64,000 nucleotides of DNA from Neisseria montereyensis (GCF_024834045.1 NZ_JANUXW010000003.1:186001-250000), one strand, 5' to 3'. Counted from the first letter of the stretch, positions 45,266 to 54,903 are shown. Program-made: numbers and translations. The notes: generated by a model not told the origin, from the letters alone.

Positions 45266-46165
45266 TCACAGACCCCGTTGTGTTTTTTCCTGCCATGCTT
45301 TTAAGCGCTCGGCCACATTTTGTACGATATTGCCGTAGAAGAAATTATAATCATATATGTGATAGACTTCTTCACCCATTGGCATAAGCAATTCATCAAT
45401 GATTTCCGGCGTAGGAATCACTAACGCACCATTATCATCAATTTGGGCAGAGGTAAAATGCGGAATTTTCCTGCCATTTATATAAGCGTAAGTGTTTTTA
45501 CTATTGGGTTGATTTTGTTTGCTATTAGTCCAATCAAGCGGATTAACCGCCAACGCACCTTCTTTAATCACTATCGATTGTCCGCCTTTGCCAATGGTGT
45601 TCCAAGTAATCAAGGCAGGCGTTTGCGTTGGTGTAATCCCAAGCGGCACGCCGATTTTCTCAATATCTTGTTCGGTAACGGTATAACCAATCGCATAAAT
45701 ACCGACTAAATTCTCTTTCGGAATACTGTTTGGCTGTTCAACAAGCATATCCTTAATGTTATTCGAGCCTTGACTATGGCTTGCAATAAAATAAGGTTTG
45801 TTTTGATTAATGTTATCTCGATAATACTGCCATGCATTTTCAACATCTTTACGGCCAAAATCCAGATACTGCTTACCTTCCTCGGCAGGTAATGTTAAAA
45901 CATTGATTGAGGCCTGACGGTATTTAGGGGCATAAATATTACAGCTTTCGGCGAATGTGCCTACTAATTCCTGTACCAATTGCGCCGTAAATGCGTTTAA
46001 CGCCACATTATCCAAACGGGCGTTCATACCGTCGCTTTCGTCAAGATAAGTGGTCGGATGTACAAAAAATACATCGCACGGCTTATTGCCGTTATTTTCA
46101 AAAGCAACCCAATTGTCTTTTTGGGAATAATCGATTTGTTGAACGGTTTTTTCTGTGTGGGTCAT
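45266..46165 (-). CDS. DUF3089 alpha/beta-hydrolase-like protein, signal peptide apparently out of frame
   Basis: 299 residues from the ATG at 46165. The DUF3089 domain has VFFVHPTTYLDES, NIYAPKYRQASINVL, the nucleophile strand YFIASHSQGSNNIKDML, GYAIGYT-like region and SWNTIGKGG-like segment (ITWNTIGKGGQSIV), lipase-like. The same frame continues upstream from 46165 for 18 codons that encode SSIAVVTLTTGCSNIGLQT, a lipobox, then meets stops with no start codon. An ATG with basic residues at 46242 is one frame off. See the separate entry. As it stands the product would be cytoplasmic. Confidence 0.8.
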   Translation of the reverse strand: MTHTEKTVQQIDYSQKDNWVAFENNGNKPCDVFFVHPTTYLDESDGMNARLDNVALNAFTAQLVQELVGTFAESCNIYAPKYRQASINVLTLPAEEGKQYLDFGRKDVENAWQYYRDNINQNKPYFIASHSQGSNNIKDMLVEQPNSIPKENLVGIYAIGYTVTEQDIEKIGVPLGITPTQTPALITWNTIGKGGQSIVIKEGALAVNPLDWTNSKQNQPNSKNTYAYINGRKIPHFTSAQIDDNGALVIPTPEIIDELLMPMGEEVYHIYDYNFFYGNIVQNVAERLKAWQEKTQRGL

Positions 46166-46242
46166 TGTTTGTAAGCCTATATTGGAGCAGCCGGTTGTTA
46201 ATGTTACTACTGCGATGCTACTAATTTTTTATTAGTACACAT
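46166..46242 (-). other. Frameshifted lipoprotein signal peptide at an A6 tract
   Basis: On the minus strand ATG at 46242 reads MCTNKK and then hits the run of six A (T6 at 46225-46230 on +), after which it soon stops (LVASQ). One extra A would join MCTNKK to ISSIAVVTLTTGC and SNIGLQT and continue in frame into the DUF3089 protein. The joined N-terminus is a textbook lipoprotein signal. Either a slippage (phase-variable) switch, a fixed frameshift, or a base error. Confidence 0.65.
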
Positions 46243-46291
46243 CTTTATTAAAAAGTTGCATTTCGTACCATTATAGTCCGAAATAGGATTT

Positions 46292-46458
46292 CGTAAGGCA
46301 TTTAATGATGTTATGAATAGTGGGATTCCGCCGAAAACAACGTTCGGGGTTACATTGGTTTGGCATTGGGATGTGCACTATTAGATCCGAATAATCGGTT
46401 TTTATACGACTATCCGGCCGGAACGTGTTTGATTGATTTAAGGTCAGATAATCCGTAA
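46292..46458 (+). pseudogene. Decayed C-terminal copy of the RDD gene
   Basis: Two reading frames match the intact RDD protein at 44634-45170. The first, SGIPPKTTFGVTLVW, matches SGIPPKPAFGAALIWW; after a frameshift near 46360, ALGCALLDPNNRFLYDYPAG then TCLIDLRSDNP match its end FALLNPDRQFLYDYLAGTRL. Insertions and deletions upstream of it show decay. Together with the intact copy it brackets the DUF3089 gene. Confidence 0.8.
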
Positions 46459-46577
46459 TCTTAAAAAAATTAAAAAGCAGCCGTATTAACAATATCAATA
46501 AAAGAAAATATTCAAATATGTATCGAAATATCTTTCAGACGGCCTTTTATAACGGTATGCACTTATAAGGAAGAATT

Positions 46578-48056
46578 ATGAACATCCGTTTTCCATCTTT
46601 TCCGGTTGCATTGCTTGTTTCATTTATCACCGCAGCCTGTCAAAGCCATACCATTGCGCTTGACAGCAAGGTCGACGTCCCCACCGCTTTTAATCAGACC
46701 CAAGCCGCGCAAGGCAGTGCTGATATCCGCCATTGGTGGCAATCTTGGCACGACCCTGTTTTAAACAACTTAATCGAACAGGGTTTGCAAAAAAACTTCG
46801 ATATTCAAACCGCCCGCAGCCGCTTGAACGAAGCCCGCGCCAATGCCCGCCTTGCCGGTGCCGATAAGGGGCCTGCTGCGGTTTTAAGTGCGGATGCGGC
46901 GCATTCGGAAGGCCGGATTCGTAATCCTTTAAACGATACGGTACGCAACAACTTGCGCGCATTTCCACAAGCAGCCCCGTTCACTGCCGACCATTTTAAC
47001 CTTGACGGCAATAGCTTAAGCGGCGGTTGGTCCGTTTCATGGGAGCCGGATATTTTCGGCCGCAAAAGCAGCGATGCCGATGCCGCCCGCGCGGCGGCGA
47101 TGGGGGCGCAGGAACAGGTTTACGGCGCGCAATTATTGGTTGCCGGCGATATTGCCGACAATTATTTTAAAGCCCGTGCCGCCGAACAACAAATGCGAAC
47201 GGCCAAACACAGTATCGATACTTTGGCCCATTTGGTGCGTTATGTGAAAGGCCGTTTTCAGGCCGGGCACCTGACGGCTTATGAAGTCGGCGAAGCCGAA
47301 AGCCGTTTAAGCGCATTACAGGCTAAATACAGTACCTTGCAGGCACAACGGGACGCTTATATCCGCAATATTGCCGTATTAACCGGGCAGACACCGCAAA
47401 CCTTCCGCCTGCCCGATAGCGCCGTCGATATTTTGGCAACGGCGCCTGCCGCACCATCCGGCCAAACCCCGCAAGGGCTGCTGGAGCGCCGCCCCGATAT
47501 TCGTGCACGCGCAGCACAAGTGAAAGCTTATGCCGCGAAGTTAGCCAGCGCCCAAGCCGATCTGCTGCCCCGTTTTTCGATTGATTTTTTAGGACAGAGC
47601 TCCATCAGCGTTGATAGCGATAGCGGGCTCAGGGGCTGGGGCAGTCTGCTGAAAGCCGGCATCAGCGTTCCTATTTTTACCAACGGCCGTATCCGCGCCA
47701 ATATTGCCGCCGCAGATGCACGGCTTCAGACGGCCTTATTGGAATACGACCAAAACATCCTCAAAGCTTTAGGGGAAGTCGACAGCAGTTATCAAACCTA
47801 TTACGCCTTAAACAGGCAAAGCGCCCTACTTGCGACCGCACACCAACAAGCCGCCAAACAAGCTGCCGATGCCGAAAAACTGTTTAAATACGGCAATCAA
47901 ACGCTCGATAAAACCTTAACGGCACGTTTGGAAGAACAACAACGGCAGGAAGACTTAATACAATCGCAACTTGCGCGCGCCCAAATATTGGTTTCACTTT
48001 ATAAAGCATTGGGCGGCGGTTGGACGGCCGAGCAAACGAATACGGAAAAACCATAA
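46578..48056 (+). CDS. NodT-family outer-membrane efflux lipoprotein
   Basis: 492 residues. Signal MNIRFPSFPVALLVSFITAACQS with lipobox ITAAC (Cys21). The TolC-like OMF domain has HWWQSWHDPVLNNLIEQGLQKNFDIQTARSRLNEARA, LLERRPDIRARAAQVKAYAAKLASAQADLLPRFS and a second repeat ending TYYALNRQSALLATA. NodT/OprM members are the outer-membrane channels of tripartite pumps. No membrane-fusion or RND gene is adjacent, so it must pair with a pump elsewhere. A DUS inside encodes LQTA. Confidence 0.92.
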   Translation: MNIRFPSFPVALLVSFITAACQSHTIALDSKVDVPTAFNQTQAAQGSADIRHWWQSWHDPVLNNLIEQGLQKNFDIQTARSRLNEARANARLAGADKGPAAVLSADAAHSEGRIRNPLNDTVRNNLRAFPQAAPFTADHFNLDGNSLSGGWSVSWEPDIFGRKSSDADAARAAAMGAQEQVYGAQLLVAGDIADNYFKARAAEQQMRTAKHSIDTLAHLVRYVKGRFQAGHLTAYEVGEAESRLSALQAKYSTLQAQRDAYIRNIAVLTGQTPQTFRLPDSAVDILATAPAAPSGQTPQGLLERRPDIRARAAQVKAYAAKLASAQADLLPRFSIDFLGQSSISVDSDSGLRGWGSLLKAGISVPIFTNGRIRANIAAADARLQTALLEYDQNILKALGEVDSSYQTYYALNRQSALLATAHQQAAKQAADAEKLFKYGNQTLDKTLTARLEEQQRQEDLIQSQLARAQILVSLYKALGGGWTAEQTNTEKP

Positions 48057-48212
48057 AAAAATGATAACTTTCCGATTGAAAAGTTATCATTGGCTTCAAT
48101 ATTGTTAGAGGCCGTCTGAAAAAGTCGACATCAACAATAAATAAATTTTATCCAAGTTTTAAGCAAGACGGACAAACAAATAAGTTACCTTGGTATAAAC
48201 TAAACCACGGTT

Positions 48213-49076
48213 TTATTGTTGAGGTTGGAACTCCGGCTCGGGTTTTTCTATAAAATCTTGTTGCGGCTGTTCCACCACTTCGGCATTAATCAGCCGACAG
48301 GCATCTTCATCGCCACCTTTACAGGCCAGTTCAAACAATGCTTGGGCTTTTTCAACATTTTTTACAACGCCGCGGCCGTCAAGATACATACCGCCCAAAT
48401 TATATTGGGCAATGGTATTGCCCTGATCGGCTGCCTGCGTATACCACAAAGCCGCTTTTTCCGCATCGGCGGCCACACCTTCGCCGGAATCATACATAAA
48501 GCCGATTTCCGCCTGCGCTTCCACCAAGCCTTGGCGTGCCGCCTTTTCATACCATTGCGCCGCTATCGGCATATTTTTTTCAACGCCCGCACCTTGTGCA
48601 TACATATAGGCCAGATTTTTTTGCGCCGTACTTTCACCGTTTTCGGCAGCCTTTTGAAACCATGATAAAGCCTTCTGATAATCCTGCTTCACCCCATATC
48701 CGTAGAAATACAGGCGGCCCAGGTTATTTTGGGCATATGTATTGCCCTGCTCGGCGGCTTTGCTATACCAAGATAGCGCCCTTTTCAAATTGGCTTTAAC
48801 ACCACGCCCTTCCTGATACAGCATACCTAAATTGGCTTGGGCATCAGCATGCCCCTGCCGTGCCGCACGCTGATACATCTTCGCGGCAGCCGCATCATCT
48901 TTTTCAATACCGTCTCCGGTTTCATAAGCCAGCGCCAATTCATATTGCGCCTGCTTATCGCCCGTAGCCGCCAGCTTTTGGCGCAATGCGATTTCTTCCG
49001 CTGTGGCAGCAAAGGCGGAAAAAGCCAAACCGCATAAAATGATTCCTACTGTTAAGCGAGTTTTAATGACATTCAT
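48213..49076 (-). CDS. Periplasmic Sel1-like repeat protein
   Basis: 287 residues. A signal peptide (MNVIKTRLTVGIILCGLAFSAFA) is followed by about six Sel1 repeats of 36 residues, each with AxLGxMYxxGxGVxxDxxKAxxWYxKAAxQG: for example ANLGMLYQEGRGVKANLKRA, NNLGRLYFYGYGVKQDYQKA and YNLGGMYLDGRGVVKNVEKA. A Cys-containing end (ACKGGDEDACRL) and Pro/Gln-rich tail follow. Sel1 proteins are scaffolds; target unknown. Confidence 0.9.
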   Translation of the reverse strand: MNVIKTRLTVGIILCGLAFSAFAATAEEIALRQKLAATGDKQAQYELALAYETGDGIEKDDAAAAKMYQRAARQGHADAQANLGMLYQEGRGVKANLKRALSWYSKAAEQGNTYAQNNLGRLYFYGYGVKQDYQKALSWFQKAAENGESTAQKNLAYMYAQGAGVEKNMPIAAQWYEKAARQGLVEAQAEIGFMYDSGEGVAADAEKAALWYTQAADQGNTIAQYNLGGMYLDGRGVVKNVEKAQALFELACKGGDEDACRLINAEVVEQPQQDFIEKPEPEFQPQQ

Positions 49077-49375
49077 TTCTTTATTCCCGTTACAATATAC
49101 GCGAAATAAATAATAACAAACTTGATATACCGCTTAATCATAATCATGACATACGGGCATTTTTTGGCACTATAAGGTTATAAATAATGCATTTTGCAAC
49201 TTATTTTTAAATGTATAAGCCTAAAACGCCAATCAACCGAATTCGTTTCGTTATAAAAGAAAATATTTTTCAGACGACCTGAAAGTATTTATCAAACCGT
49301 AACGGATAAGCAGGGCTTCCGTTATAATTCCAAATTTACCCAAGAAACCAATTTACCGAACCAATAGGATTTTTT

Positions 49376-50755
49376 ATGGCCAAGGCACCGAAAACCGTTT
49401 ACCAATGCAGCGAATGCGGCGGAACCACGCTCAAATGGCAGGGCAAATGCCCGCATTGCGGCGAATGGAATACGTTGCAGGAAAGCCTGGCCGCGCCCGA
49501 ACCGAAAAATACCCGCTTTCAATCTTGGGCGGCCGACAGTGCCCATGTTCAGGCACTCTCCGAGGTAACGGCCATCGAAATACCGCGCCAACCTACCGGC
49601 ATCGGCGAACTTGACCGTGTGCTTGGCGGCGGTTTGGTCAACGGGGCGGTGATTTTGCTGGGGGGTGATCCGGGTATCGGGAAATCGACATTGCTGTTGC
49701 AAACCATCGCCATGATGGCGGCAGACCGCAAAGTGTTGTATGTATCCGGTGAAGAATCCGCGCAACAAGTCGCCCTGCGTGCGCAGCGGTTGGGCTTGCA
49801 AAGCGACGGGGTCGATTTATTGGCGGAAATCCGCATAGAAGCGATTCAGACGGCCTTAAAACAACATGAGCCTGCCGTAGTCGTGATTGATTCGATTCAG
49901 ACCATGTATTCCGACCAAATCACATCGGCGCCCGGCTCGGTTTCGCAAGTGCGCGAATGTGCCGCCCAATTAACCCGCATGGCCAAACAGATGGGGATTG
50001 CTATGATTTTGGTCGGCCATGTCACCAAAGACGGCGCCATTGCCGGCCCGCGCGTATTGGAGCATATGGTCGATACGGTTTTGTATTTCGAGGGCGACCA
50101 GCATTCCAACTACCGAATGATACGCGCCATAAAAAACCGTTTCGGTGCTGCTAACGAGTTGGGCGTATTCGCCATGACCGAACACGGCTTAAAAGGCGTA
50201 TCCAACCCCTCGGCGATTTTTCTGGCCAGCTACCGAGATGACGTGCCCGGTTCTTGCGTATTGGTGACACAAGAAGGCAGTAGGCCGTTATTGGTCGAGA
50301 TTCAGGCCTTGGTAGATGATGCACACGGTTTCACCCCCAAAAGGCTGACGGTCGGGCTCGAACAAAACCGTTTGGCGATGCTATTGGCCGTCTTAAACCG
50401 CCATGCCGGCATTGCCTGCTTTGACCAAGATGTGTTTTTAAACGCAGTCGGCGGCGTTAAAATCAACGAACCGGCCGCAGACTTGGCCATTATCCTCGCC
50501 ATGCTTTCCAGCTTCCGAAACCGCCCGCTGCCTGAAAAAATGGTCGCTTTCGGCGAAATCGGCCTTAGCGGCGAAGTGCGCCCTGTTGCCCGCGGTCAGG
50601 AACGCTTAAAAGAAGCGGAAAAACTCGGCTTCAAACGTGCCATCGTGCCCTATGCCAACCTACCCCGCAACCGTAAAGATTTTCCGGGTTTACAGATAGA
50701 CGGCGTGAGCAGTTTGCAAGAGGCGGTTGAAATATGTAGGAATGGGGACGGATAA
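49376..50755 (+). CDS. radA: DNA repair protein RadA (Sms)
   Basis: 459 residues. The N-terminal zinc finger is YQCSECGGTTLKWQGKCPHCGEW (Cys10/13 and 27/30). Walker A is LLGGDPGIGKSTLLLQT, the KNRFG motif is in RAIKNRFGAANELGVF, and the Lon-protease-like C-terminal domain has FLNAVGGVKINEPAADLA and the FGEIGLSGEVRPV end. It drives branch migration in recombination and in transformation. Internal DUS encodes IQTA. Confidence 0.97.
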   Translation: MAKAPKTVYQCSECGGTTLKWQGKCPHCGEWNTLQESLAAPEPKNTRFQSWAADSAHVQALSEVTAIEIPRQPTGIGELDRVLGGGLVNGAVILLGGDPGIGKSTLLLQTIAMMAADRKVLYVSGEESAQQVALRAQRLGLQSDGVDLLAEIRIEAIQTALKQHEPAVVVIDSIQTMYSDQITSAPGSVSQVRECAAQLTRMAKQMGIAMILVGHVTKDGAIAGPRVLEHMVDTVLYFEGDQHSNYRMIRAIKNRFGAANELGVFAMTEHGLKGVSNPSAIFLASYRDDVPGSCVLVTQEGSRPLLVEIQALVDDAHGFTPKRLTVGLEQNRLAMLLAVLNRHAGIACFDQDVFLNAVGGVKINEPAADLAIILAMLSSFRNRPLPEKMVAFGEIGLSGEVRPVARGQERLKEAEKLGFKRAIVPYANLPRNRKDFPGLQIDGVSSLQEAVEICRNGDG

Positions 50756-51305
50756 AATACAGATAAAACAATATCCTCCTAACCTTATAATATTATTCTA
50801 TATATGATATTTTGATATATGATATTTTGATATTGTCAAAAACGGCAATATCCCGCTCTTATACTTCACATCAAGCCGTCTGAAATTCAGACGGCTGTTT
50901 TGATAACTATCTCGACTTATCAATAGCTAATTACTTATAACTATCTAATATTCAAACTAATTTTTAATATATGTAATCAATAACTATAGAATTATTTAAT
51001 ACTTAATAGTTTAAGTAAAATGATGAACTTTTCTTGATATAGCTTCTTCTTAGGTAAGTAAATGCCCTAGAAAAATTATCCCTTTTGTATTTTATTTCGC
51101 TTTTAAAATAAAAATAAATTATTGTTTTTATTATCTATTTACTCAATTTAAATTAAATAAAAATATTTTTATTTTGATCGGATACACAACTTAAAAATAC
51201 CTCGATACCAAATTCGTCGTCATATTTTTTGTAGTGCAAACCGGTACACCTGTATTTCTTTAATGTGTACAACATAAGAAGTTTCTAACCAACAGGAGTG
51301 GCAAA
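50756..51305. other. AT-rich leader region upstream of speF
   Basis: About 550 bases without a gene. It holds a DUS pair (CAAGCCGTCTGAAA-TTCAGACGGC near 50874-50894, radA terminator), a 15-bp tandem repeat ATATATGATATTTTG (two copies near 50,800-50,830) and long A/T tracts. I found no SpeFL-like leader peptide: short ATG frames stop within a few codons. Confidence 0.6.
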
Positions 51306-53474
51306 ATGAAATATTTGAAAATTGCAGCCTGCCCGTCCGTTCGAGACGGCTTTATTACCGATTATGAGATTGTCGATACCCACCATACGGATTTTACCAA
51401 TATCGGTGCGGTTGCCGTTTCGGCCGAACATGCCAAAGAAGTGGTGAGAAAAGTAAAGGAAACCGGTTTCGGTATTCCGATATTTATCGCTTTGCAACCG
51501 GATGAAGAAATCCCCGAAGGGGTTTTGCCTGCTTTAAGCGGTGTTTTCCAACTCGGCTTCGGTAACCGTCATTTCTACGGCAAACAGATTACCGCCGCCG
51601 CCGAACAATACGAATCCAAACTTGCCCCTCCGTTTTTCAATGCCTTAAAAGCCTATACCCAACGCGGCTATTCTGCTTTCGACTGCCCCGGCCATCAGGG
51701 CGGACAATTTTTTTCCAGACACCCCACCGGCCGTGAGTTTTTTAATTTCTTTGGCGAAACCCTGTTTCGTGCCGACTTATGTAATGCCGATGTCCGTTTG
51801 GGCGACCTTTTGATTCATGAAGGCCCGGCATGCGAAGCGCAGCAGCATGCCGCCAAAGTTTACAATGCCGATAAAACCTACTTCGTTTTAAACGGTACAT
51901 CGACTTCCAATAAAGTGGTTACCAGCGCCTTATTGGCAAAAGACGACTTGGTTTTATTCGACCGCAATAATCATAAATCCATCCATCTCGGTGCTTTGAT
52001 GATTTCAGGTGCCGTTCCGGTTTATCTGCAAACCGCCCGCAACCCTTACGGCTTTATCGGCGGGATTGATTCCAGCTGTTTTGAAGAACAATATATTCGC
52101 GAAGAAATCCGCAAAGTTGCCCCCGAACGCGCCGATGAAGAGCGCCCGTTCCGATTGGCGATTATCCAGTTGGGCACTTACGACGGCACCATCTACAATG
52201 CGCGGCAGGTTGTCGACCGTATCGGCCATCTTTGCGACTATATTTTGTTTGATTCCGCTTGGGTCGGTTATGAACAATTTATTCCGATGATGAGCGAATG
52301 CTCGCCTTTGCTGCTCGAATTGAATGAAAATGATCCGGGCATTATCGTGACCCAATCGGTGCATAAACAGCAATCGGGCTTTTCGCAAACATCTCAAATT
52401 CACAAAAAAGACAAACATATCAAAGGGCAAAAACGCTATTGCAACCATAAACGCTTTAATAATGCCTTTATGATGCATGCTTCCACCAGCCCGTTTTATC
52501 CGATGTTTGCCGCTTTGGATGTCAACGCCAAAATACACGACGGCGTTGCCGGGCGGAAACTATGGCGCGATTGCGTTGCCGTCGGTGTGGAAGGCCGCAA
52601 ATTGATTTTGAGAAACTGTTCGATGATTAAACCTTTCGTGCCCGACTATGTCGACGGTGTACGCTGGGAAGATTATCCCACCGAGCAGATGATTGACGAC
52701 CTACGCTTTTTCAAATTCGAGCCGGGTGCCAAGTGGCATGCTTTTCCGGGTTATGTGAAAGACCAATATTTTGTCGATCCGTGCAAATTTATGCTGACCA
52801 CGCCGGGCATTAATGTGGAAACCGGCGAATATGAATCTTTCGGTATCCCCGCCACCATCTTGGCCAACTTCTTGCGTGATAACGGCATTATTCCTGAAAA
52901 ATGCGACTTGAATTCGATTCTGTTTTTGCTGACGCCGTCTGAAAACATGGCCAAAATCCAGCATTTGGTCGCCATGATTACCCGCTTCGAGCAACATATT
53001 AAAAACGACAGCCCGATGAGTGAAGTATTGCCGGGTGTTTACAGCCGTCATGAGTCTTATTACAAAGGCTATACCATCCGCCGCCTGTGTCAGGAAATGC
53101 ATGATTTCTATGCCCGCAACAATATGAAAGAGCTGCAACGGGAAATGTTCCGCTCGGACAGCTGGCCGAAACAGGCCATGAGTGCCTATGACGCCCAACA
53201 GGCCTTAATTCGCAATCAGGTGAAACTGGTTAAGCTGAGTGAAATCGAGGGTGAAATTGCTGCCGAAGGAGCGCTGCCCTACCCGCCCGGCGTACTGTGT
53301 ACCATTCCGGGTGAAGTCTGGGGCGGTGCGGTGCAGAAATATTTCCTTGCCTTGGAAGAAGGCATTAACAGCCTGCCCGGTTTCGAACCTGAGATTCAAG
53401 GGGTTTATCTGCAATCTCAGGAAGACGGCAGCCGCCGTGCCTTCGGCTATGTCATCGATAAAGAAGCAGACTGA
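51306..53474 (+). CDS. speF: Inducible ornithine decarboxylase
   Basis: 722-residue PLP decarboxylase converting ornithine to putrescine. It has the N-terminal wing domain, the core with AFDCPGHQGGQFFSRHPTGREF, FVLNGTSTSNKVV, the PLP lysine in VTQSVHKQQSGFSQTSQIHK (near residue 354) and C-terminal EGALPYPPGVLCTIPGEVWG. Similarity to the E. coli SpeF pattern is high throughout. potE follows about 115 bases on; a DUS terminator pair lies between. Confidence 0.96.
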   Translation: MKYLKIAACPSVRDGFITDYEIVDTHHTDFTNIGAVAVSAEHAKEVVRKVKETGFGIPIFIALQPDEEIPEGVLPALSGVFQLGFGNRHFYGKQITAAAEQYESKLAPPFFNALKAYTQRGYSAFDCPGHQGGQFFSRHPTGREFFNFFGETLFRADLCNADVRLGDLLIHEGPACEAQQHAAKVYNADKTYFVLNGTSTSNKVVTSALLAKDDLVLFDRNNHKSIHLGALMISGAVPVYLQTARNPYGFIGGIDSSCFEEQYIREEIRKVAPERADEERPFRLAIIQLGTYDGTIYNARQVVDRIGHLCDYILFDSAWVGYEQFIPMMSECSPLLLELNENDPGIIVTQSVHKQQSGFSQTSQIHKKDKHIKGQKRYCNHKRFNNAFMMHASTSPFYPMFAALDVNAKIHDGVAGRKLWRDCVAVGVEGRKLILRNCSMIKPFVPDYVDGVRWEDYPTEQMIDDLRFFKFEPGAKWHAFPGYVKDQYFVDPCKFMLTTPGINVETGEYESFGIPATILANFLRDNGIIPEKCDLNSILFLLTPSENMAKIQHLVAMITRFEQHIKNDSPMSEVLPGVYSRHESYYKGYTIRRLCQEMHDFYARNNMKELQREMFRSDSWPKQAMSAYDAQQALIRNQVKLVKLSEIEGEIAAEGALPYPPGVLCTIPGEVWGGAVQKYFLALEEGINSLPGFEPEIQGVYLQSQEDGSRRAFGYVIDKEAD

Positions 53475-53493
53475 TACACAAACAGGCCGTCTG

Positions 53494-53531
53494 AATATTC
53501 GTTTTGATAAACACTGTTTTCAGACGGCCTA
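53494..53531. terminator. Inverted DUS pair between speF and potE
   Basis: AGGCCGTCTGAA near 53485-53496 and TTCAGACGGCCT near 53519-53530. Partial terminator within the module. Confidence 0.65.
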
Positions 53532-53589
53532 TTCTGCCTTTCTTTTCTCAAACAATTCCTTTTAACAATTAAAAGAAAAGGATAGCATC

Positions 53590-54903
53590 ATGGCAAATTC
53601 CAGAAGCAAAATGAGTGTGTTACAGCTCACTATCCTCACTGTGGTCAATATGATGGGTTCCGGCATTATTATGTTGCCGAGCAAATTGGCGCAGGTCGGC
53701 ACTATTTCGATTTTATCTTGGCTGGTGACTGCCGTCGGTTCTATGGCTTTGGCCTATGCGTTTGCCAAATGCGGCCGCTTTAGTAAAAACACCGGCGGTA
53801 TGGGCGGCTATGCCGAGTATTCGTTCGGTAAATCGGGCAACTTTATGGCCAACTATACTTATGCGGTATCGCTGCTGATTGCCAATGTGGCCATCGCAAT
53901 TACCGCAGTGGGCTATCTCAGTGTGTTTATGGGTTGGAATCTGTCGCCGTTGCAAGTTGCCCTGATGACGATTGCGTTTGTTTGGGCAACGATGGCGGCA
54001 AACTTTGGCGGTGCTTCCATTACCGGCAAAATCAGCAGCATTACCGTTTGGGGCGTGGTGATTCCGGTTATCGGCGTTTCCTGTATCGGTTGGTTTTGGT
54101 TTAGCGCCGATATGTATGCCGGTGCATGGAACCCGCATAATATGCCGCTTACCCAAGCCGTTCCGGCTTCTATCGCGATTACCTTATGGGCGTTTCTCGG
54201 ATTGGAATCGGCTTGCGCCAACTCCGAAGCGGTGGATAATCCTGAGAAAAACGTTCCGATTGCCGTGCTGGGCGGAACCTTGATTACGGCCATTATCTAT
54301 ATTGTTTCGACCAATGTGGTGGCGGGTATTATTCCTAATGCGCAATTGGCCGCCTCAGACGCGCCGTTCGGTTTGGTTTTTGCCACTATGTTTAACCATA
54401 CCATTGGTCAGATGGTGATTGCATTGATGATTATGTCTTGCACAGGCTCCCTGCTCGGCTGGCAATTTACTATTGCGCAAGTATTTAAAGCCGGTGCCGA
54501 CGAAGGTTATTTCATCAGGCCTTTCGGCGTTGCCACCAAACACAATGTACCGATTGTCGGTATGTTGATTATTGCCGCCGTTCAAACTGCATTGGCGATG
54601 ATGACCATCAGCCCGAGTTTGGGCAGACAATTTGATATTTTGGTGAATCTGGCAGTGGTTACCAATGTGATTCCTTATATTTTATCGATGTCATCCATTA
54701 TTGTTTTACAAAAATCGGCCCATGTACCTGCCAGAGAAATGATAGTGACCAATATTATTGCGTTTATCGGTAATTTATACAGTTTTTATGCCTTATACAG
54801 TTCGGGTATGGAAGCGATGTATTGGGGCAGTCTGGCCGTATTTGCCGGTTGGGTACTCTACGGTAAGGTGGTTTCCAAAAAATATGATTTGAAAGAATCC
54901 TAG
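53590..54903 (+). CDS. potE: Putrescine/ornithine antiporter
   Basis: 437-residue APC-family exchanger with about 12 membrane helices that imports ornithine in exchange for putrescine (or takes up putrescine). TILTVVNMMGSGIIMLPSKLAQVGT (substrate-binding unwound helix), GGMGGYAEYSFGKSGNFMANYT and LWAFLGLESACANSEAVDNPEKN are close to the E. coli PotE pattern. With speF it forms an acid-stress/polyamine system. Confidence 0.96.
   Translation: MANSRSKMSVLQLTILTVVNMMGSGIIMLPSKLAQVGTISILSWLVTAVGSMALAYAFAKCGRFSKNTGGMGGYAEYSFGKSGNFMANYTYAVSLLIANVAIAITAVGYLSVFMGWNLSPLQVALMTIAFVWATMAANFGGASITGKISSITVWGVVIPVIGVSCIGWFWFSADMYAGAWNPHNMPLTQAVPASIAITLWAFLGLESACANSEAVDNPEKNVPIAVLGGTLITAIIYIVSTNVVAGIIPNAQLAASDAPFGLVFATMFNHTIGQMVIALMIMSCTGSLLGWQFTIAQVFKAGADEGYFIRPFGVATKHNVPIVGMLIIAAVQTALAMMTISPSLGRQFDILVNLAVVTNVIPYILSMSSIIVLQKSAHVPAREMIVTNIIAFIGNLYSFYALYSSGMEAMYWGSLAVFAGWVLYGKVVSKKYDLKES

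Noticed and set aside
50756-51305. SpeFL-like leader peptide before speF
   Set aside because: Every ATG-started frame in the leader stops within a few codons; none resembles the known peptide.
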